Shown one piece after another: positions 9,328-18,073 of a stretch of DNA of 64,000 bases; within the stretch, counting starts at the first letter, position 1, and every line of letters starts with the position of its first letter. Source of the stretch: Devosia aurantiaca. Its GTDB lineage: Bacteria; Pseudomonadota; Alphaproteobacteria; Rhizobiales; Devosiaceae. The translations under genes and the position numbers were made by a program. A model generated the notes under the pieces. The model saw nothing but the letters and a program-made list of their open reading frames with translations. It was not told the origin of the DNA and did no database searches. The stretch covers positions 1,183,001 through 1,247,000 of the forward strand of contig NZ_JAALFG010000001.1 in assembly GCF_011058215.1 (NCBI RefSeq). Reading direction: 5' to 3'.

Positions 9328-9425
9328 CGCGCGCTCCGGATAACAAAATTGTAGGTCGCCCAGCCTTAGTCGATGTCCCACTATGCCGGGCGCAGACTTT
9401 AAACCCGCAACTTGAGTTTGGCCGT

Positions 9426-10224
9426 TTGTCGTTTTCGCTCCTTCGCAAGGCCCTCTGGGCGACCTTTCCTTTCGCGCTGCTCTTCATGGTCGCGCAGCCC
9501 AGCATGGCCGCCAGCCCGTGTGAGCAGGAAAGCTACGCTTCGACCGATTTCCTCGTTTGTACCATCGACCCCGCTGATGCTGATCTGCGGCTCTTCTGGC
9601 AGGAGGATGAAGGCGCTCCTTTCCGCTCCTTCGGTGCCGTCGCCCGCGCCCTGGAGGCGCAAGGAGAGCGCCTGGTCTTCGGCCTCAATGCCGGCATGTA
9701 CTGGTCCGACTTCACCCCCATGGGCCTCTATGTCGAAGGCGGGAAAACCCTGCGTCCAGCCAATCGAGAGCAACTTGATGACGCCTCCGGCTCCGTGCCC
9801 AACTTCTACAAACGGCCAAACGGCATCTTCTTCGTTACGCCCCCGGCGCCGGCATCCTCCCTACCGATCGCTACCTCGACGACGAACCCGAAGCCTTGAT
9901 CGCCACCCAGTCCGGACCCATGCTGGTCATCGACGGCGCGCTCAACCCGATCCTGATCGAAGGATCGACCGAGCGCCGGCCCCGCAGCGGCGTCGGCATC
10001 TGCGCAGATGGTCTCGTCCGCTTCGCCATCAGCGAACGCCCGGTCAATTCTTCGACCTCGGACGCCTGTTCCAGGATCGCCTCGACTGCCAGGACGCGCT
10101 TTATCTCGACGGCGGCCGCGGCACCGGCCTCTACGATCCCGAACGGGGCCGCAACGACTTCTCCTGGCACGGCGGCTTCGGCCCCATGTTCGGCCTCGTC
10201 GAACCAATTGCCGACCATCGTTAG
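9426..10224 (+). CDS. Phosphodiester glycosidase family (NAGPA/DUF2233) exported protein, two frameshifts
   Basis: Rebuilt from three frames, this is a protein of about 266 residues with an N-terminal signal peptide (hydrophobic core, then PSMAAS). Family landmarks are FGLNAGMYW near residue 80, KRPNGIFF near 133, QSGPML near 160, and the C-terminal DALYLDGG plus FGPMFG. The first frame break lies in the C5 run at 9840-9844 (one base short) and the second near 10048 (TT should be TTT). After correction the product reads smoothly to the TAG at 10222-10224. The start is TTG at 9426. Two breaks inside 210 bases could mean a decaying gene, but they match the indel type seen elsewhere in the window. 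Confidence 0.7.
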
Positions 10225-10298
10225 CCCAGTGCAACGAACCGGGGGCCATTCGGCTTAGAGCAAGGCCAGCGGTCGAAGGACCGAACGGAGGGCTGCCC

Positions 10299-11378
10299 TT
10301 GTCGACGCCAACCATCCAGAACGCCGCCTTTATCGCCGCGATCGTGATCATCTCGGCCGTGTTCTTCTGGCTGCTGTTGCCCTTCTACGGCGCGATCCTT
10401 TGGGCCGTGATCCTCGCCCTCTTATTCTATCCCATGCATCGGCGGCTGACCGTCTGGCTCAGGGGCCGCAAAAGCGTTGCTTCTGCCCTCTCCGTGCTGA
10501 TCTGCGTCCTCGTGGTCGTCGTCCCGGCGATCATCATGCTGGCAACAACGCTTTCCGCCGAAGTCGCGAGCCTTTACCGGCGCATACGGGAAAGCAATCT
10601 CAGCCTTGCCGACTTGGTCGCGCAGGCCCAAAGCGTCCTCCCCGACTACGTCAACAATGCGCTGAACAGCCTCAACCTTGGCAATCCCCGCGAAATCCAT
10701 GAAAGCCTGATGGCGCTCCTCGCCAGTACCAGCCAGACCCTTGCCACCAAGGCCGTGGACTTGGGCCAAAGCACGCTCCAGTTCCTGGTGAGCCTTGCGA
10801 TCATGCTTTACCTGCTGTTCTTCCTCTTCCGCGACGGCCGACAGCTCGCCCAAACTCTGCGCGATGCCATTCCCCTCGAGCGCCGCCGCACCGACCACAT
10901 CGCCAAAAAGTTCACGTCCGTGGTCAAGGCCACGATGCGCGGCAACATCGTCATCGCCATCGTCCAGGGTGGCCTCGGTGGCCTCACCTTCTGGCTCCTG
11001 GGCCTTGAAGCCCCGCTGCTCTGGGGCGTCGTCATGGCCGTGCTGTCGCTCTCCCCCGCCGTCGGCGCCTTTCTCGTCTGGGGACCGTTTGCGCTTTACC
11101 TGCTGTTCACCGGCGACATCACCAAGGGCATTATCCTGATCCTTGTCGGCGCTCTCGTGATCAGCACGATCGACAACGTCCTCCGCCCCATCCTCGTCGG
11201 CCGTGAGACGCGTCTGCCCGATTATGTGGTCCTGATCTCGACCCTGGGCGGCCTCTCGCTCTTCGGCGCCAACGGCTTTGTCCTCGGCCCCCTCGTTGCG
11301 GCCCTTTTTATCGCCGTCTGGTCCCTTTTCACCGACGATCGTTTGGTCAAAACCAACAACGAGACCACGCCGTCCTGA
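10299..11378 (+). CDS. AI-2E family transporter (YdiK/PerM-like membrane protein)
   Basis: A 359-residue polytopic inner-membrane protein of the AI-2E exporter/permease family (PF01594). The hydrophobic N-terminus, a polar middle region (about 85-150), a second hydrophobic half and the motif PAVGAFLVWGP near residue 250 match the family. The start is TTG at 10299 with GGAGGG 7 bases upstream. An open frame extends further upstream to 10008, but that part overlaps the preceding gene and does not resemble the family. The transported compound cannot be inferred, because members differ (autoinducer-2, Na+/H+ exchange, others). Confidence 0.85.
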   Translation: MSTPTIQNAAFIAAIVIISAVFFWLLLPFYGAILWAVILALLFYPMHRRLTVWLRGRKSVASALSVLICVLVVVVPAIIMLATTLSAEVASLYRRIRESNLSLADLVAQAQSVLPDYVNNALNSLNLGNPREIHESLMALLASTSQTLATKAVDLGQSTLQFLVSLAIMLYLLFFLFRDGRQLAQTLRDAIPLERRRTDHIAKKFTSVVKATMRGNIVIAIVQGGLGGLTFWLLGLEAPLLWGVVMAVLSLSPAVGAFLVWGPFALYLLFTGDITKGIILILVGALVISTIDNVLRPILVGRETRLPDYVVLISTLGGLSLFGANGFVLGPLVAALFIAVWSLFTDDRLVKTNNETTPS

Positions 11379-11412
11379 ACGGCGCGCTACACATCAAATC
11401 TGTTGAGAAAAC

Positions 11413-11487
<75 letters not shown>

Positions 11488-11608
11488 ATCGTGTCGGCTG
11501 ATGCGGGCAGGGCCCTGCGGCGACGGGGGCTCCTTTGCCATAGGGTCCGGCTCGACGCAAGCGCAAAAGGGCCTATTACCCAGCCATCGACTCGATCACC
11601 GGCAAACC

Positions 11609-11770
11609 ATGGGCAAATCGGAACAGGCGGAGCTGCGCGAGCAAAGATTGGCCGCAAAGCTGCGTGAGAACTTGAGGCGCCGCAAGGATCAGGCCAAGGC
11701 ACGTGCCCTCGGGGACGATGCCAGTGGTCCCGAGCCGGACCCCGGAACGGACACGGACAATAAACCGTAA
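11609..11770 (+). CDS. Small basic/acidic protein upstream of murA, unknown function
   Basis: An open frame of 53 residues that starts [16 protein letters not shown]. The first 35 residues are rich in Arg, Lys and Glu and should form a helix. The tail is acidic and rich in Pro, Asp and Gly. Small frames of this kind (REQRLAxxLRxNLxRRK) occur just upstream of murA in other Hyphomicrobiales to my recollection, which supports it as real. It ends 127 bases before murA. No function is known. Confidence 0.6.
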   Translation: MGKSEQAELREQRLAAKLRENLRRRKDQAKARALGDDASGPEPDPGTDTDNKP

Positions 11771-11897
11771 ACCATTTCCGGCGAACATCGCGTTTCACCG
11801 TCATGAGAACGGCTGGTCTGGCCTACGCGGCAACGAAGACCTCGCCTTGCCTCCCCAGGGAACGGGCCCCAAGGGCCCATCAAGAGGACTTCACTTT

Positions 11898-13189
11898 ATG
11901 GATCGTATTCGTTTGGTCGGTGGCAATGAGCTCGTGGGCGAAATCCCCATCTCGGGCGCCAAGAATGCCGCCCTGCCGTTGATGATCGCTTCGCTTCTGA
12001 CCGAAGAGCCGCTGGTGCTGCAAAACGTGCCGCGCCTTGCCGACGTCAAGCAGCTCGAGCGCATTCTGGAAAACCACGGCGTCGACATCTCCGTTCAGGG
12101 CCGCCGCCGCGGCGAGGACGACGTGGTCGGCCAGCGCATGACCTTTCATGCCGCCGACATCGTCGACACCACCGCGCCCTATGAGCTGGTTTCCAAGATG
12201 CGCGCCAGCTTCTGGGTCATCGGCCCGCTCCTGGCCCGTTGCCACGAGGCCCGCGTTTCGTTGCCCGGCGGCTGCGCCATCGGCACCCGCCCGGTCGATC
12301 TTTTCCTTTACGGCCTCAAGGAACTCGGCGCCGAAATCGACATCGACGACGGCTATGTGGTCGCCCGCGCCCCCAGGGTGGCCTTGTCGGTGCCACCGTC
12401 AACTTCCCCAAGGTCTCGGTCGGCGCCACGCACACTATTCTGATGGCCGCCACCCTCGCCAAGGGCACGACCACCATCGAGAATGCCGCCCAGGAACCCG
12501 AGATCACCAATGTCGCCGAGTGCCTCGTCGCCATGGGCGCCAGGATCTCGGGCATCGGCACGAGGACGCTGACCATCGAGGGCGTCGAGCGTCTCCATGG
12601 CGCGACCGTCGACGTCATCCCCGATCGCATCGAAACCGGCACCTTTGCCATGGCGGCGGCCATGACGGGCGGCGACGTGCTGCTCAAGGGCGCCCGGCCC
12701 GAGCATCTTCAGGCCGCGCTCGATATCCTGGCCCAGACCGGCGCCGAGCTCACCCCTGAGGCCAATGGCCTTCGCGTCCGCCGCAACGGCTCCGGCATCA
12801 AGCCGGTCGATGTCGACACCGACCCGTTCCCGGGCTTCCCGACCGATCTTCAGGCCCAGTTCATGGCGCTGATGACCATGAGCCAGGGCACCAGCAACAT
12901 TCGCGAGACCATTTTCGAGAACCGCTACATGCATGTGGCCGAACTCGCCCGTTTCGGCGCCGACATCGCGGTTCATGGCCAGCTCGCCACGGTTCATGGC
13001 CGGTCCCAGCTCAAGGGTGCCCAGGTCATGGCCACCGACCTGCGCGCTTCGGTCTCGCTGGTCATCGCCGGCCTCGCCGCCAAGGGCGAAACCGTGGTCA
13101 ACCGCATCTACCACCTTGATCGCGGCTTTGAACGCCTCGAAGAAAAACTCAGCCGCTGCGGCGCCGAGATCGAACGGCTAGCGGGCTGA
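11898..13189 (+). CDS. murA: UDP-N-acetylglucosamine 1-carboxyvinyltransferase MurA, one frameshift
   Basis: Catalyses the first committed step of peptidoglycan synthesis: transfer of enolpyruvate from PEP to UDP-GlcNAc. The start ATG at 11898 follows AAGAGGA. Lys22 (SGAKNA) and the catalytic Cys126 (LPGGCAIG), the fosfomycin target, are present. The frame breaks at the C5 run 12370-12374: adding one C restores [16 protein letters not shown] and leads on to the stop at 13187-13189, giving 430 residues, a normal length. MurA is essential, so the break is almost certainly a base-call or assembly error. It heads the conserved murA-DUF2948-hisD-infA region. Confidence 0.93.
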
Positions 13190-13206
13190 GAGCCGTCCCA
13201 CGGGGG

Positions 13207-13270
13207 CCGATCACGCCGGTGGCGTGATCGGAGGCGAGCAGGCCACGAGAGCTATGCTCGAATGGCGGGG
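13207..13270. repeat. Palindromic intergenic repeat between convergent murA and DUF72 genes
   Basis: A perfect 11-base-pair hairpin (CCGATCACGCC, loop GGT, GGCGTGATCGG) occupies 13207-13231. It is followed by GGCCACGAGAGCTATGCTCG and then AATGGCGGGGG. The second half recurs almost unchanged at 24745-24771. It sits where both genes end, so it may also serve as a terminator, although there is no T tract. Confidence 0.7.
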
Positions 13271-13282
13271 GATTGTGCGTCG

Positions 13283-13999
13283 CTAACGCGGCGCACCGAC
13301 CATCTCGCGCAAGCGCATGGCATCGCGAAGCGCAGCACCCGATGCGGTATTGTCGAAGATGCACCAGACCGGCTCAGGCGCTAACGTCACCAGCCCGGCA
13401 TAGTGCCGCAGCGCCTCGTCCGAATAGGCCGAATAGTAGATTTTCGGCGATCCATGCAGCCGCAGATAGCGCGCACCCTTCGCCGCCGCAGCCAGCTCCT
13501 CCTTCTGCGGATCCGCCAGCACGCGCCCGACCTCCACATCGGCCAACAACCCGTCGTCGACCTCCGCCTCCGCCCAGCTCACATGCCGCGGTTCGAGATA
13601 TACCGGCACGCTGGTCTGCCGCCTGACCGCCTCGAAGAAAGCTCGCGCGACCAAAGGGTCGAACGCCAGCTTTGGCGGCAACTGCACCAAAACCGCACCA
13701 AGCTTGTCTCCTAGAGGCGCAAGATCCTCGAAGAACAGGGCAATGTCGTCTTCCACCCCAACCAACGCCTTTTCATGCGTCGCAGTGCGAATCAGCTTCA
13801 CCGAAAAGCGAAACCCTTCCGGCACCGCATCGTGCCACCGCTGCCAGGTGCTGCGCTGGTGCCGCCGGTAAAAGCTCGAATTGACCTCCACCACCGAAAA
13901 CACCGAGGCATACCGCTCCAGCGCGCTCCCCTCTTGGGCAAAACCCGGCAGGGAATGCCCGACGCTCCAAGCCGCTGTTCCGATCAGGTGTGTTCCCAT
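13283..13999 (-). CDS. DUF72 domain protein (YecE-like)
   Basis: A 238-residue protein of the DUF72/YecE family, a TIM-barrel-like fold whose function is not settled. The landmarks are IGTAAWS at the start, VEVNSSFYRRH near residue 38, FRFSVKLIRTATH near 65, VYLEPRHVSW near 132, YLRLHGSP near 177 and WCIFDNTASG near 215. The length is typical. It is convergent with murA and divergent from DUF2948, so it appears inserted in an otherwise conserved murA-DUF2948-hisD order. Confidence 0.85.
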   Translation of the reverse strand: MGTHLIGTAAWSVGHSLPGFAQEGSALERYASVFSVVEVNSSFYRRHQRSTWQRWHDAVPEGFRFSVKLIRTATHEKALVGVEDDIALFFEDLAPLGDKLGAVLVQLPPKLAFDPLVARAFFEAVRRQTSVPVYLEPRHVSWAEAEVDDGLLADVEVGRVLADPQKEELAAAAKGARYLRLHGSPKIYYSAYSDEALRHYAGLVTLAPEPVWCIFDNTASGAALRDAMRLREMVGAPR

Positions 14000-14152
14000 G
14001 CGGGCTCAATCGCGCTGAAGCTCGGATGTTCCTTTCGGGCCGGGCGGCGTTTCGGCACGTCCCTGCACACTCGCATTGCCCCCGCTTGCGCAACCTTGTA
14101 GATCGAAAACCCAGCGCCGACATAAGCACATCTAGTCCAGCAAGGCCTTCCC

Positions 14153-14578
14153 ATGACTGATCTCAAGCTGATCGCGCTTGATGCCGAAGACCTCGAAGTC
14201 GTGTCCGCCCATGTGCAGGACGCCGTGATCCGCACCACTGACATGGGCTATGCCAAGGCCGACCGCCGCTTTGCCCTCCTCATGAATCGCTTCGATTGGA
14301 CCTCCGACGAGGGTCGCGGCAAGGGCCTGCGCAAGCGCGCCGCGCTCCATTTCGATGGCGTCACCGATGTTAAATATGCCGGCTTCGACCCAGCGGCGCC
14401 CGAGGGTGTCCTCGAACTGCTCGCCATCCATTTCGAGCCCACCGACGCGCCTTCCGGCATTGTCGAGCTGCGCCTCGCTGGTGGCGGCACCGTCCGCCTC
14501 GATGTCGAATATCTTGAAGCCCGCCTGGCCGATCTCGGCGCCGCCTGGGCTGCCGCCGCCAAGCCCAAGCACGACTAG
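14153..14578 (+). CDS. DUF2948 family protein
   Basis: A 141-residue protein of DUF2948, a family typical of alphaproteobacteria and regularly found next to murA/hisD. The start MTDLKLIALDAEDLEV, the middle DMGYAKADRRFALLMNRFDW and the end RLDVEYLEARLADLG are characteristic. It stops 4 bases before hisD, so the two are probably one operon. Function is unknown. Confidence 0.85.
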   Translation: MTDLKLIALDAEDLEVVSAHVQDAVIRTTDMGYAKADRRFALLMNRFDWTSDEGRGKGLRKRAALHFDGVTDVKYAGFDPAAPEGVLELLAIHFEPTDAPSGIVELRLAGGGTVRLDVEYLEARLADLGAAWAAAAKPKHD

Positions 14579-14582
14579 ATCC

Positions 14583-15875
14583 ATGCCCCTTCGTCTCGAT
14601 AGCACGCAGCCAGATTTCGAAGCCCGCTTCACCGACCTGCTCGGCGCCAAGCGCGAGTCGAGCCAGGACGTCAACGATACCGTGTCCGCGATCATCGCCG
14701 ATGTCCGCCACCGCGGCGACGAGGCCGTGGTCGAGCTGACCAACCGCTTCGACCGCGCCAATGTCACGGCCCAAACCCTGCGCTTCACCGCCGACGAAAT
14801 TGCCAGTGCCGCCGCCCAGGTGCCGTCCAATGTCCGCGCGGCGCTGCAAACGGCGCATGACCGCATCCGCGCGCATCACCAAAAGCAGAAGCCCGAGGAC
14901 CACGTCTATACCGACGCTCTCGGCGTCACCCTCGGCTCGCGCTGGACCGCCGTCGATGCCGTCGGCATCTACGTCCCCGGCGGCCTTGCCTCCTATCCCT
15001 CCTCGGTGCTGATGAACGCCGTGCCCGCCCATGTCGCCGGCGTCGGCCGCATCGCGATGGTCGTGCCCACGCCCAGCGGCGAGATCAATCCAGCCATCCT
15101 TGCGGCAGCTGAGATCGCCGGCATCACCGAAATCTACCGCATCGGCGGCGCCCAAGCCGTCGCGGCCCTTGCCTATGGCACCGCCACCATTCCGCGTGTC
15201 GATAAGGTCACCGGTCCGGGTAATGCCTATGTCGCCACCGCCAAGCGCCAGGTCTTCGGCCAGGTCGGCATCGACATGATCGCCGGTCCCTCCGAGGTTC
15301 TCGTTATCGCCGACGGCTCGGCCAACCCCGCCTGGGTTGCCGCCGATCTCATCGCCCAGGCCGAGCACGGGGCAGGGGCCCAGTCCATTCTTGTCACCAC
15401 CGACGCAAGCCTCGCCGACGCGGTGGAAACCGAAGTCGATCGCCAGCTTACCCTCCTGCCCAAGGGCGACATGGCCCGCGAAGGCTGGGACGAACTGGGC
15501 GCCATCATCACCGTCGCCTCGCTCGACGAGGCCGCCGGCCTTGCCAATCGCATCGCGTCCGAACATGTCGAACTGGCGCTCGACGACCCCCAGGCGCTGC
15601 TCCGCGCCATCCGCCATGCCGGCGCGATCTTTCTTGGCCACCACACGCCCGAAGCCATCGGCGACTACGTCGGCGGCTCCAATCACGTCCTGCCCACGGC
15701 CCGCTCCGCCCGCTTCGCCTCGGGCCTCGGCGTCCTCGATTTCATGAAGCGCACCTCGATCCTGGGCTGCACCCCGTCCTCGCTTTCGGCACTCGCCGAA
15801 CCGGCCGTGACCATTGCCGGCGTCGAAGATCTCGACGGCCATGGGCGCTCCATTTCCATCCGGCTCAACCATTGA
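14583..15875 (+). CDS. hisD: Histidinol dehydrogenase HisD
   Basis: Carries out the last two oxidations of histidine synthesis, from L-histidinol to L-histidine, with NAD+ and zinc. The 430-residue length is normal. The family signature region is intact (IPRVDKVTGPGNAYVATAKR, IDMIAGPSEVLVIAD), as are the zinc-site and catalytic segments AEHG and ASEHVEL and the SNHVLPT loop. The start ATG at 14583 lies 5 bases after the DUF2948 stop. The downstream gene begins 9 bases after its stop or, if TTG is used, overlaps it. Confidence 0.96.
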   Translation: MPLRLDSTQPDFEARFTDLLGAKRESSQDVNDTVSAIIADVRHRGDEAVVELTNRFDRANVTAQTLRFTADEIASAAAQVPSNVRAALQTAHDRIRAHHQKQKPEDHVYTDALGVTLGSRWTAVDAVGIYVPGGLASYPSSVLMNAVPAHVAGVGRIAMVVPTPSGEINPAILAAAEIAGITEIYRIGGAQAVAALAYGTATIPRVDKVTGPGNAYVATAKRQVFGQVGIDMIAGPSEVLVIADGSANPAWVAADLIAQAEHGAGAQSILVTTDASLADAVETEVDRQLTLLPKGDMAREGWDELGAIITVASLDEAAGLANRIASEHVELALDDPQALLRAIRHAGAIFLGHHTPEAIGDYVGGSNHVLPTARSARFASGLGVLDFMKRTSILGCTPSSLSALAEPAVTIAGVEDLDGHGRSISIRLNH

Positions 15876-15883
15876 GCATCTCG

Positions 15884-16846
15884 ATGGGCAAAGAGGCGGC
15901 GGCGACCACGGACAAGGACCGGCTGGTCACCGTCACGCTCGATCCCAACACCATCATCTCGATTAATCCCGACGAGGTGCACGAATGGCGCATCGCCATC
16001 TATGACCTGCTTGAGGACAATAGCTTCAAGCCGGCCCGGGTCTCCGCTGTTGGACCCTATGCCCTCCATGTCTCGATCATCGGCAATTCCATCGTGCTCG
16101 ATGTCCGCGACCCCGAAACCTTCCAGCCGATCGCCGCGCACTACCTGTCGCTGACCCCGTTCCGCCGGCTGATCCGTGATTACTTCCGCATCCGCGACGC
16201 CTATTACGAGGCTATCCGCTCGGCCCAGCCCTTCCAGATTGAAACCGTCGACATGGCCCGCCGCGGCATGCACAACGAAGCCGCCGAGCTCCTGCGCACC
16301 CGCCTCACCAATAAGCTGATCATCGATCTCAACACGGCGCGGCGCCTCTTCACCCTCATCTGCGCCGTCCAGCCCTATGCCTCGCGCATCGATGAGGCGA
16401 CGAGCCAGTTGCCCACCGTCCTTTTTGTCTGCTCCATGAATTCGGTGCGCTCGCCTATCGCCGCGGCGCTCGCCCGCCAGGCCTTTCCCGGCCGCGTCAT
16501 CGCCCGCTCGGTCGGCGTTCATGGCGGCAAGGCGGATCAGTTCGTGCACGAAGTCATGGAAGAGGTCGGCATTGATATGAGCGTCCATACGCCCCATATC
16601 CTGGACGAGCTGGTTGCCAACCATTTCGATCTCGTCATCACCCTTTCCGCCGACGCCCCCGACGCCGTCGCCCGCAAGGGCCTCGAAGCCGGTGCGGTTG
16701 AAGTCTGGGACGTTCCCGATCCTTCGCTGGTCGAAGGCAATCGCGAGCTGGTCCTGGGGGCGTATCGGGATCTGCGCGATGGGCTACGCAAGCGCGTCAG
16801 GAGCCGGCTCGAGCCACTGGTTTCCGGTGGTTCACAAAACCATTGA
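15884..16846 (+). CDS. Fusion of UPF0262 domain and low-molecular-weight protein tyrosine phosphatase-like domain
   Basis: One open frame of 320 residues joins two proteins usually encoded side by side in this gene block. Residues 1 to about 162 match UPF0262 (IAIYDLLEDNSF, LSLTPFRRLIRDYF, TARRLFTLIC). After a linker of about 14 residues, residues 176-310 match low-molecular-weight phosphatases: the P-loop CSMNSVRS has the CX5R pattern at Cys183 to Arg189, and a DP pair that would supply the general acid appears in VWDVPDPS. I chose the ATG at 15884; a TTG at 15872 overlapping the hisD stop is also possible. A real fusion fits best, but the indel-prone sequence leaves room for an artefact. 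Confidence 0.8.
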   Translation: MGKEAAATTDKDRLVTVTLDPNTIISINPDEVHEWRIAIYDLLEDNSFKPARVSAVGPYALHVSIIGNSIVLDVRDPETFQPIAAHYLSLTPFRRLIRDYFRIRDAYYEAIRSAQPFQIETVDMARRGMHNEAAELLRTRLTNKLIIDLNTARRLFTLICAVQPYASRIDEATSQLPTVLFVCSMNSVRSPIAAALARQAFPGRVIARSVGVHGGKADQFVHEVMEEVGIDMSVHTPHILDELVANHFDLVITLSADAPDAVARKGLEAGAVEVWDVPDPSLVEGNRELVLGAYRDLRDGLRKRVRSRLEPLVSGGSQNH

Positions 16847-16921
16847 ATTGAAGTAGGTAGGGGCCACTTTCCGACCCGTGGCCGGCGAGCGATGGCCCTA
16901 TGGGTTTGATCAGGAGATAGA

Positions 16922-17139
16922 ATGGCGAAGGAAGAAGTGCTCGAATTCCCGGGCGTGGTGACTGAATTGCTCCCCAATGCGACGTTCCGCGTCAAGTTGG
17001 AAAACGAACACGAGATCATCGCACACACCGCTGGCCGCATGCGCAAGAACCGCATCCGCGTTCTCGCCGGCGACAAGGTCCTGTGCGAAATGACCCCTAC
17101 GACCTCACCAAGGGTCGCATCACCTATCGTTTTAAGTGA
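16922..17139 (+). CDS. infA: Translation initiation factor IF-1, one frameshift
   Basis: Binds the 30S ribosomal A site during initiation. The OB-fold sequence [19 protein letters not shown] through [16 protein letters not shown] is standard. The read frame breaks at the C4 run 17094-17097. Adding one C gives the universal ending [15 protein letters not shown] and a stop at 17137-17139, for exactly 72 residues. As read, the frame would run to 17149 with an unrelated tail. IF-1 is essential, so this is a sequence error. It is followed 9 bases later by maf. Confidence 0.96.
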
Positions 17140-17148
17140 TTTGAGCTG

Positions 17149-17787
17149 ATGGCCGGACGTCCCGAACTGATCCTGGCCTCCGCCTCGCCGCGTCGGCTCG
17201 CCTTGCTGAACCAGATCGGCGTCGAGCCCGAGCATCTTGTGCCGGCTCATGTCGACGAGACACCGGAAAAGGGCGAATTGCCGCGCAAGCTGGCACAGCG
17301 CCTGGCCGACCTCAAGGCTCTTACGGCGCAGCACAAGGCCCGCGTTGCCGGCTTCGGCTCCAATTCGCTCGTGCTTGCTGCCGATACCGTCGTCGCCGTC
17401 GGCCGTCGCATCTTGCCTAAGGCGGAGACAATGGAAGAGGCATCCGATTGCCTCCGCATGCTGTCCGGACGCTCGCACCGCGTCTTCACCGGCGTCACCC
17501 TGATCACCCCCTCCGGCGCCCGCCGTCACCGCCTGGTCGAGACCCGCATCCGCTTCAAGCGCCTCTCCAACAAGGAAATGGAAGCCTATCTCGCCAGCGC
17601 CGAATGGCGCGACAAGGCCGGTGGCTACGCCATCCAGGGCATTGCCGGCTCCTTTGCCGTCAAGATGTCCGGCTCCTATTCCGCCGTGGTCGGCCTGCCG
17701 CTCAACGAAGTGACCCAGCTTCTTGCCGGCGAGGGCTACCCTGTGCACTTCAACTGGCTCAACCAGTCCACCCTTTCGGGCGTCTGA
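17149..17787 (+). CDS. maf: Maf-family nucleotide pyrophosphatase
   Basis: House-cleaning nucleotide pyrophosphatase that hydrolyses non-canonical or modified NTPs. The 212-residue sequence has the family start [18 protein letters not shown], then [11 protein letters not shown] near residue 80, [11 protein letters not shown] near 108, and the closing [12 protein letters not shown] with VVGLPLNEV. Its stop codon overlaps the start of yacG (TGATG). The infA-maf-yacG order is conserved in the order. Confidence 0.93.
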   Translation: MAGRPELILASASPRRLALLNQIGVEPEHLVPAHVDETPEKGELPRKLAQRLADLKALTAQHKARVAGFGSNSLVLAADTVVAVGRRILPKAETMEEASDCLRMLSGRSHRVFTGVTLITPSGARRHRLVETRIRFKRLSNKEMEAYLASAEWRDKAGGYAIQGIAGSFAVKMSGSYSAVVGLPLNEVTQLLAGEGYPVHFNWLNQSTLSGV

Positions 17788-17951
17788 TGGCCGAAAAGAA
17801 GTGCCCCATCTGCGGCAAGCCCACGGTTGAAGAGTTCAAGCCCTTCTGCTCCAAGCGCTGCGCCGATATCGACCTCAACCGCTGGCTGAGCGGCACCTAC
17901 GTCATCCCGGCCCGCGACGATGAACCTGGCGACGACAAGGACGAAGACTAG
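17787..17951 (+). CDS. yacG: DNA gyrase inhibitor YacG
   Basis: A 54-residue zinc-ribbon protein that in E. coli binds GyrB and blocks DNA binding. The CPICGKP and [19 protein letters not shown] motifs supply four cysteines (CX2C, CX3C) and the family core. The acidic tail EPGDDKDED is common. Its ATG overlaps the maf stop by one base, so the pair is translationally coupled. Confidence 0.93.
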   Translation: MAEKKCPICGKPTVEEFKPFCSKRCADIDLNRWLSGTYVIPARDDEPGDDKDED

Positions 17952-18073
17952 GCGCGGGGCTTGCCCCCATTGATCTGCACGGACTTAACAAACGTGCATC
18001 AAATCTCAACAAAATTACAACCTGCCCTTCAGACCCGCGTTATAAGCTCTGGTGCCGATCCGCGAGAGCCATC

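Noticed and set aside
10008..10298. A 97-residue N-terminal extension of the AI-2E transporter
   Set aside because: It overlaps the end of the preceding gene, is Arg/Pro-rich like a shadow frame, and a TTG with a good ribosome site sits at the family start.
14370..15872. A 500-codon minus-strand frame opposite hisD
   Set aside because: Composition is dominated by Gly, Asp and Ala and the hisD sequence on the other strand is unmistakable.
16500..17748. A 403-codon minus-strand frame opposite the phosphatase, infA and maf
   Set aside because: It spans three well-supported plus-strand genes and shows no family features.
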